A program made the translations under genes and the position numbers. The notes under the pieces are model-generated. The model searched no databases. It was not told the origin of the DNA and saw only the letters and a program-made list of their open reading frames with translations. Source: an uncultured Chlorobiales bacterium (GTDB lineage: Bacteria; Bacteroidota; Chlorobiia; Chlorobiales; Thermochlorobacteraceae). From it: a stretch of 10,281 bases of DNA. Within the stretch, counting starts at the first letter, position 1, and each line of letters starts with the position of its first letter. This document shows positions 5,924-10,281 of the stretch, in pieces. The stretch is from positions 1 through 10,281 of the forward strand of contig CALGMC010000320.1 in the NCBI GenBank assembly GCA_937959145.1, read 5' to 3'.

Positions 5924-6541
5924 TTAAGTGTTGCGAAAAGGAAGAACAAGAAGTTCAAGATAAGCGCGTTTCGTTTCGGCTTCAAGCAAGTCGAGCGAGT
6001 GATTGTTCCACACAACAAGGTCAGCACGTTTGAGCAATTCGTCTTGTGAGAATTGGCGCGACATTCGAGCGTGAATATCCGCTTCTGAAAGTCCGCGTGC
6101 CTTTAAGCGAGCCATGCGTATGTCCAAGTCAGCGGCGACAACGAGCACCGCATCTAAGCCTTTCTCTCCACCCGATTCAAACAAAATCGCCGCTTCTTTG
6201 GCAATCATCTGTTTGCCTGCGGCTTCGGCGCGCTTTGCCGCTTCATCAAAGGCACGAAAGACTTTTGGATGAATGAGCGCGTTGAGTTCAGAAAGTTTTT
6301 TTTCGTCGTGAAAAATAATTTCGGCAATGCGTTTGCGATTGGGGAGCATGTTATCGTAAATCGTATCGCCAAAAATTTTCTTGATACCTGCAACGACATC
6401 GGGGTCAGTTTCCTGCAAGCGTTTGGCTTCGTTATCGGCGGAAAAAATTTCACAGCCGAGTGCACGAAGAAAGTTGCAGACGGTAGTTTTACCTGTCCCG
6501 ATTCCACCCGTAACACCGACGCGCTTAATTCGCTTACTCAT
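5924..6541 (-). CDS. coaE: Dephospho-CoA kinase
   Basis: CoaE phosphorylates the 3'-hydroxyl of dephospho-CoA with ATP, the last step of coenzyme A synthesis, in the cytosol. The 205-residue length is normal. Evidence includes the Walker A motif GGIGTGKT at 12-19, the SADNEA segment with Asp36 that corresponds to the conserved DAD region, the HPKVF helix, the KEAAILFESG strand that corresponds to the family's 'PLLFE' motif, and the lid arginines in RLKARGLSEADIHARMSRQ. The start ATG at 6541 overlaps the TGA of the upstream lipoprotein gene as ATGA, a classic coupling. The gap to the protease gene is 58 bases, so the protease may be read from the same transcript or from its own promoter; no convincing promoter was seen there. 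Confidence 0.95.
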   Translation of the reverse strand: MSKRIKRVGVTGGIGTGKTTVCNFLRALGCEIFSADNEAKRLQETDPDVVAGIKKIFGDTIYDNMLPNRKRIAEIIFHDEKKLSELNALIHPKVFRAFDEAAKRAEAAGKQMIAKEAAILFESGGEKGLDAVLVVAADLDIRMARLKARGLSEADIHARMSRQFSQDELLKRADLVVWNNHSLDLLEAETKRAYLELLVLPFRNT

Positions 6542-6906
6542 TCGTCATCGTTCAAATTAAAGGAACTTTTCAGCGGAGGGCTTATCTCTTGATTACTCAA
6601 CTCACGCCGCTTGTCCAGCATTGAGAGTGCGCGGTCTTGAACTTTAAGCCATCGTGCGGGGTCGTTTTGGTATTGGCTGAATTGTGCGTTGAACTGTTCG
6701 GAAGAAGTGTGATGAAGGGAAAATATTTTTTGGAGAGAATCAAGTTTGGCGAAAGTTTTGCCGCGTTCGCTGACGCGCTCGTAATCGACATGAACCAAAA
6801 GAATATCGGCGTAAAGTGCGGCGAAACGCTCATCATCTTCGCTCAATCTAATCTCGCCGCTCTGACAGCCACAAAACAATATGAAGAGGAGCAGAATTTT
6901 TTTCAT
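6538..6906 (-). CDS. Small lipoprotein, DUF4296-like
   Basis: The 122-residue protein begins MKKILLLFILFCGC, a lipoprotein signal with Cys14 as the lipidated residue. The mature part has an acidic first segment (LSEDDERFAALYADILLVHV) and a later segment FSLHHTSSEQFNAQFSQYQN followed by DPARWLKVQDRALSMLDK. This 'ADILL...' plus 'T..QF...F..Y..DP....K' layout resembles DUF4296, small lipoproteins of unknown role common in Bacteroidota. The resemblance is by eye. It lies 37 bases after the zinc-ribbon gene and overlaps coaE by four bases, so it belongs to that unit. Function is unknown; the location is predicted to be periplasmic and membrane anchored. Confidence 0.82.
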   Translation of the reverse strand: MKKILLLFILFCGCQSGEIRLSEDDERFAALYADILLVHVDYERVSERGKTFAKLDSLQKIFSLHHTSSEQFNAQFSQYQNDPARWLKVQDRALSMLDKRRELSNQEISPPLKSSFNLNDDE

Positions 6907-6943
6907 CGTTCATCAAAGTTTGAGCAAAAAGATGCGGCGTTAA

Positions 6944-7747
6944 TCAATCGTTGATGGCTTCTTCAAAGAAACGCTCGTGAACAACAATTCGTCCGCATGC
7001 TTCGCACGTGTAAAACCCACCTTGATGAATCGTCGCGTGTTTGCTGGCGGGCACGCGCGAGTTACAGCCGCCGCATGCGCCGCGAGCGAATTTGACGACG
7101 ACGTTTTGGATTCCGCCACTGCGCAAGGCATCGAAGTTAGAGAGCGCGTGTTTATCGAGTTGCAAAATGAGTGCGCGTTGCGCTTTGATTTTTTCGTTCA
7201 GCGCGTCAATCTCGGATTGAGTTTCGTTGATGATGGCGGTCAGTTCGCTCGATTTTTCCTCGATTTCGGACTCAATCGATTTGATGCGTGTTCGCAAATA
7301 CTCGGTCGGCATCATCTCGTCTGTTACTTCATCGAAATTATTTTCATCGAGAAGAGCCTTGCCTTTGGCTTCAAGGTCGAGTTGGCGTTGGTGTTCTTCA
7401 TCAATGGCTTTGATTTTAGATTCAGCCTTCTTGATTTCAAGTTCCTCGAACTCAATTTGTTTGGAGAGCGCGTCATATTCTTTGTTGTTACGCGCAGTGG
7501 TTTGGGCGTCTTTATACTTTTTAATTTTCTCTTGCGAGGCTTGGATTTCAGCGGCGAGAAGTCGCTTTTGAACCTCGCTTTCGTCATGCTTTTTTTTGCG
7601 AGCGTTCAGAATAGAGGTGTAAGCAGTTGCCTGACTTTTGAGGTCGTTGATTTCTTCGGGCAAGCCGCGCTGCTCGCTTAGCACTTCAAAAAGTTCGCTA
7701 TCCAAGCGTTGAAGGCGAACAAGGAGGCGCATTTTATCGTGTTGCAC
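6944..7747 (-). CDS. Coiled-coil C4 zinc-ribbon protein
   Basis: A cytosolic protein of about 267 residues. The first 200 or so are a long charged coiled coil (runs of E, K, Q with leucines), and the C-terminus is a zinc ribbon with Cys225, Cys228, Cys248 and Cys251 in ACGGC and YTCEACGRIV. This architecture is that of the C4-type zinc-ribbon family (DUF164, zf-RING_7), of which chlamydial CdsZ/CT398 is the best studied member; its role in most bacteria is unknown. The start is either GTG at 7747 or ATG at 7732 (MRLLVRLQRLDSEL), five codons in. Neither has a Shine-Dalgarno, so the N-terminus is uncertain by five residues. It follows a terminator and so probably begins a unit with the lipoprotein and coaE. 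Confidence 0.88.
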   Translation of the reverse strand: MQHDKMRLLVRLQRLDSELFEVLSEQRGLPEEINDLKSQATAYTSILNARKKKHDESEVQKRLLAAEIQASQEKIKKYKDAQTTARNNKEYDALSKQIEFEELEIKKAESKIKAIDEEHQRQLDLEAKGKALLDENNFDEVTDEMMPTEYLRTRIKSIESEIEEKSSELTAIINETQSEIDALNEKIKAQRALILQLDKHALSNFDALRSGGIQNVVVKFARGACGGCNSRVPASKHATIHQGGFYTCEACGRIVVHERFFEEAIND

Positions 7748-7782
7748 TGTGAAAAGGTCGTTGAAGTTGAAAAAATATGCTC

Positions 7783-7822
7783 AAAACAAAAATGCACCTT
7801 TGGCATAAACCAAAGATGCATT
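7783..7822 (-). terminator. Intrinsic terminator downstream of tRNA-Leu
   Basis: Arms at 7791-7803 (AATGCACCTTTGG) and 7810-7822 (CCAAAGATGCATT) form a 13-bp stem with a 6-nt loop. Read on the minus strand the one irregular pair becomes U-G, so the stem is unbroken in RNA. It is followed on that strand by TTTGTTTT (7790-7783). This is a textbook rho-independent terminator for transcription coming from the tRNA, about 90 bases upstream. Confidence 0.85.
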
Positions 7823-7833
7823 GAAGACGCGCA

Positions 7834-7893
7834 TCAAGATGAAGCATAATCATATTTCCGATGGGTATCGAGAAGGTCTGAAAGTTGCGTCAT
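7834..7893 (-). other. Possible 19-codon mini-ORF between tRNA and terminator
   Basis: ATG at 7893 opens a 19-codon frame, MTQLSDLLDTHRKYDYASS, ended by TGA at 7834, within the transcribed spacer between tRNA-Leu and the terminator hairpin. It is hydrophilic and has no visible ribosome-binding site. It is probably chance, but it lies entirely inside a transcribed segment about 90 bases long that is longer than a tRNA trailer needs. Confidence 0.12.
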
Positions 7894-7912
7894 GTCAGCG
7901 ATTTAAATGTTG

Positions 7913-7994
7913 TGCCCAGAAGGAGACTCGAACTCCTATGCCTCGCGGCGCTCGCACCTGAAACGAGTGCGTCTACCAATTCCGCCATCTGGGC
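7913..7994 (-). tRNA. tRNA-Leu (anticodon CAG)
   Basis: The full cloverleaf can be folded on the minus strand. The acceptor arms GCCCAGA (7994-7988) and TCTGGGC (7920-7914) pair in all seven positions, with discriminator A at 7913. The D arm contains GGTAGACGC. The anticodon stem CTCGT/GCGAG has a U-G closing pair, with loop TTCAGGT and anticodon CAG at 7960-7958, reading codon CUG. A long variable arm (GCC GCGA GGC) is typical of leucine tRNAs, and the T arm is AGGAG-TTCGAGT-CTCCT. CCA is not encoded and must be added after transcription. Confidence 0.97.
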
Positions 7995-8007
7995 AAAAAT
8001 GCAAACG

Positions 8008-8015
8008 CAAAAGTA
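8008..8015 (-). promoter_or_regulatory. Bacteroidota-type -7 promoter box for tRNA-Leu
   Basis: On the minus strand TACTTTTG matches the TAnnTTTG consensus of Bacteroidota primary-sigma promoters exactly. It ends 13 bases before the 5' end of the mature tRNA. About 20 bases further upstream is a T-rich CTTTTTC that could serve as a weak -33 element. The position is right for a tRNA promoter, but a single 8-base match with six fixed positions is modest evidence. Confidence 0.45.
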
Positions 8016-8066
8016 ACGAACTTCGAGAGAATTTGAAAAAGTCGAGCAGAAGATTCCTCTCGGAGT

Positions 8067-8978
8067 TTATTCTGAAACCAAAGCCGACTTCAAGTTGGGA
8101 TAATCGGTAATAATGCCGTCGACGCCCATCGCTTTCAAGTGTTTCATCTCTTCAAGCGTGTTGACCGTCCATACGATGAGCTTCATGCCTCTGCGTCGCA
8201 CGTCTCTGACAAGTTCGGGCGAAACGAGTTTATAGTAGGGACTGTAAATCTGTGGTTGGAACGAAAGGCGGGCGAGATTTTTTTCAAGCCCGTCGGAGTT
8301 TTCTACAAGCAAGCAAAAGTAGAGGTCGCTATCGAGGGCATGAAGCGACTCGAGGGTGCGTTCATCAAACGATTGAAAGATGGTTCTATCCAAGACCCCG
8401 TTCTGTTTAACTTCTTCATAAACGAGTCGAGCAAATTCGGAGGGGCGAGGGTGAAAAACGCCGTCGCCTGCGGGGGTGGATTTGGTTTCAATGTTGTAGA
8501 AGACGGGAGGTAACCCACGCTCTTGACAGACTTTCTCAACGGAGTGAATCACGTCGCGCAAGAGCGGCTTGGTTGCTGGTTGCGGCTGTTGCTGTGGGAA
8601 ACGAGCATGACCGCGTTTGCCGCAGTCGTAGCGCGAGAGTTCGGCAAAGGTCATCATATAAATGTTGGAGGCTTTTTCTTCGCTTGGGGAAATCGCCGTT
8701 CCGTCGGGCTTAGAGCAAATTTCACTTGAAAGATAAGGCTCGTGAGAAAGCACAACTTGGTGGTCTTTGGTAATCACGACGTCCATTTCAAGCGTCGTTA
8801 CGCCAAGTTCCAAAGCTTTCAGAAACGCGGGAATCGTATTTTCAGGCAGAAGTCCGCGTGCGCCGCGATGCCCTTCAAAATCAAAGTCGGGTAACGGACG
8901 AAGGCGAGACGATGTAGATGATTGCGCGCTCACAGCAGTAGCGTTGAAAAGTAAAATGATTAAAAAAAAACGGTGCAT
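8067..8978 (-). CDS. Secreted glycerophosphodiester phosphodiesterase
   Basis: The enzyme hydrolyses glycerophosphodiesters, such as deacylated phospholipids, to glycerol 3-phosphate and an alcohol. The 303-residue protein has a signal peptide (RFFLIILLFNATAVSA, likely cut after Ala18), so it is periplasmic. The GDPD fold is shown by GHRGARGLLPENT with His37, Arg38 and Glu46, by LEMDVVITKD with Glu64 and Asp66, by LSHEP with the second catalytic His79, by YNIETK with Glu164 and Lys166, and by the late strands KLIVWTVN and GVDGIITDYP. An insert of about 40 residues around 85-135 (rich in Q and P near 128-135) lies between the second and third catalytic segments, as in many GlpQ-type periplasmic forms. 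It begins 19 bases after serA and probably shares its transcript. The substrate is not determined. Confidence 0.93.
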   Translation of the reverse strand: MHRFFLIILLFNATAVSAQSSTSSRLRPLPDFDFEGHRGARGLLPENTIPAFLKALELGVTTLEMDVVITKDHQVVLSHEPYLSSEICSKPDGTAISPSEEKASNIYMMTFAELSRYDCGKRGHARFPQQQPQPATKPLLRDVIHSVEKVCQERGLPPVFYNIETKSTPAGDGVFHPRPSEFARLVYEEVKQNGVLDRTIFQSFDERTLESLHALDSDLYFCLLVENSDGLEKNLARLSFQPQIYSPYYKLVSPELVRDVRRRGMKLIVWTVNTLEEMKHLKAMGVDGIITDYPNLKSALVSE

Positions 8979-8997
8979 GATGATGATGGAAACTTGC

Positions 8998-10281
8998 TCA
9001 TATCTTTAGCAGGCGCGGGTTATAGACGCCTTCGACTTTCGCAATTTGCTCAAGCGTAGCGGCGTCTAAATCGCCGTCGATGCCGACGAGTGTGAGTGCC
9101 ATAGTTTTTTCTTCGTTGCGCGACAGCGAGACGTTGGCAATGTTGATATGTCCATGATGAAGCGCGGAAACAACATTTGAAAGCACGCCCGGTTTGTCGT
9201 CGTTGGTGTAAATCAAAATCGTGCCCTCGGGTTTGAACTCGCAATCAAATGTATCAACCTGCACGATACGCGGGTCTTTGTTGCCAAGCACAATGCCGCT
9301 CAGCGTCCGCTTGCCCATATCCGTCTCGTAATCGACGCGAACAAGGCTGGTGTAGTTTGGATTTTCCTTTTCGCGATGCTGTTCAACATGAAGCCCCATA
9401 TCTTGCGCTCTCGAGAACACATTGATGTAATTGACACCATCAGATTCCATCGCTGAAAGGTAGCCTTTCAAAGCGGCGGCAGTGATAGCCTCACCGAACT
9501 TGCGTAAAAAATCTCCCGAATACGTTACACAAAACGATTTCGGGTTTCCCTCGAGCAATTTGGCTTGCATACTACCAAGTTTTTTGGCAAGCAAAAGGAA
9601 CGCTTGAACATCGCTATGTTGAGCGAGTTCGGCAACAGACGCATTGACTGCACCAATGAGTTTATGGGTGTTCTTCCACTCAACGATTTGCTCGGCAATT
9701 TGTATCGCGACTTTTTCTTGTGCTTCTACCGTCGAGGCGGCGATGTGTGGGGTTAAAATTGCATTCTCGCAGTTCAAGAGAGGATTTTCAGGCGTAATCG
9801 GTTCGACATCAAAAACATCGAGGGCGGCGGCGGCAACTTTGCCCGACTTCAAGGCTTCGGCTAAATCTGCTTCATGAATAATTCCGCCGCGTGCGCAATT
9901 GACAATTCGAACCCCATCTTTCATCAGCGCAATGGTCTTTGCCGAGATGAGATTGCGAGTGGCTTCATTAAGCGGCGTGTGAATGGTAATGAAATCAGCT
10001 TGTCGAAAATTTTCCTCGAGCGGCAAGAGCACAATGCCCGATTTTGCCGCAACTTCCGCCGGAAGCATCGGGTCATATCCAACTATGTTCATGCCGAAGG
10101 CTTGCATACGCAGCGCGACTTCACGACCGATTTTACCGAGACCAATCACAGCAAGCGTTTTCCCGTCAAGTTCGCGCCCAAGCCATTTCTTTTTATCCCA
10201 AATGCCGCGCTTCGTTTCCGCATGGGCTTGTGGAATCAGGCGGGCAACGGAAAGAATCATGCCACAAGTGTGTTCGGCGGC
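8998..10281 (-). CDS. serA: D-3-phosphoglycerate dehydrogenase, 5' end outside window
   Basis: SerA oxidises 3-phosphoglycerate to 3-phosphohydroxypyruvate with NAD+, the first step of serine synthesis. The frame runs open to the window edge (AAEHTCG precedes the Met at 10260), so about 100 N-terminal residues are missing; 427 are present. The Rossmann motif GLGKIG is at about 10126-10143. Catalytic-site segments are NCARGGIIHEADL, FDVEP and LTPHIAAST. After the catalytic core comes an intervening domain of about 130 residues, then a C-terminal ACT domain (GTILIYTNDDKPGVLSNVVS to the end), making the long SerA form of about 525 residues. ACT domains bind L-serine for feedback control in many members. 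The stop is 19 bases before the GDPD start. Confidence 0.96.
   Translation of the reverse strand, partial: AAEHTCGMILSVARLIPQAHAETKRGIWDKKKWLGRELDGKTLAVIGLGKIGREVALRMQAFGMNIVGYDPMLPAEVAAKSGIVLLPLEENFRQADFITIHTPLNEATRNLISAKTIALMKDGVRIVNCARGGIIHEADLAEALKSGKVAAAALDVFDVEPITPENPLLNCENAILTPHIAASTVEAQEKVAIQIAEQIVEWKNTHKLIGAVNASVAELAQHSDVQAFLLLAKKLGSMQAKLLEGNPKSFCVTYSGDFLRKFGEAITAAALKGYLSAMESDGVNYINVFSRAQDMGLHVEQHREKENPNYTSLVRVDYETDMGKRTLSGIVLGNKDPRIVQVDTFDCEFKPEGTILIYTNDDKPGVLSNVVSALHHGHINIANVSLSRNEEKTMALTLVGIDGDLDAATLEQIAKVEGVYNPRLLKI

Noticed and set aside
5866..6027. N-terminal extension of the HtrA-type protease by 54 codons
   Set aside because: It would overlap coaE by about 100 bases and place extra residues in front of a clean lipoprotein signal peptide beginning at 5865.
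6977..7681. Plus-strand frame of 234 codons
   Set aside because: It lies fully opposite the zinc-ribbon gene, whose cysteine pairs and coiled coil are clear; the plus-strand protein is rich in F and L, as expected of an antisense shadow of a K/E-rich protein.
8139..8513. Plus-strand frame of 124 codons opposite the phosphodiesterase
   Set aside because: The minus-strand gene has all GDPD catalytic motifs across this stretch; the plus frame shows no domain.

Overview
The window looks like ordinary chromosome from a Gram-negative bacterium of the Bacteroidota/Chlorobiota side. The signs are a TonB-dependent outer-membrane receptor, two lipobox-type lipoproteins (one resembling the DUF4296 family seen mainly in Bacteroidota), a coiled-coil C4 zinc-ribbon protein, almost no Shine-Dalgarno sequences, and one TAnnTTTG promoter box of the Bacteroidota kind in front of a tRNA. 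A relative of Chloroherpeton or Thermochlorobacter is my best guess from general style, at low confidence. Most genes are moderate in GC (sampled 60-base lines of 50-53%). The block at about 585-2292 is visibly AT-richer (sampled lines of 28-43%).

Layout, left to right. 2-484 (+): C-terminal barrel strands of a TonB-dependent receptor, cut by the window edge. 485-584: a hairpin that could end transcription from both sides. 585-2292 (-): three tightly packed genes read right to left, first a TIGR04255-like protein and then two small uncharacterised proteins. This is the accessory-looking part of the window and the best candidate for an undescribed system. 2322-2393 (-): a 23-codon hydrophobic mini-ORF of uncertain status. 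2417-3448 (+): a one-pass membrane protein of the YbbR/CdaR type. 3447-3491: three 15-bp tandem repeats. 3502-3849 (+): a stand-alone AtuA C-terminal-like domain, ending stop-on-stop against the TPR gene.

The rest is on the minus strand and reads right to left: serA (5' end outside the window), a secreted glycerophosphodiester phosphodiesterase, tRNA-Leu(CAG) with its own promoter-like box and a strong terminator hairpin, a zinc-ribbon coiled-coil protein, a small lipoprotein, coaE (overlapping the lipoprotein gene by ATGA), an HtrA-type protease lipoprotein, and a TPR protein. The short spacings suggest transcription units serA-GDPD and zinc ribbon-lipoprotein-coaE, with the protease-TPR pair possibly continuing the second.

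Functionally the minus-strand block is housekeeping: serine synthesis, phospholipid head-group salvage, coenzyme A synthesis and envelope protein quality control. The three-gene block at 585-2292 has no assignable function.
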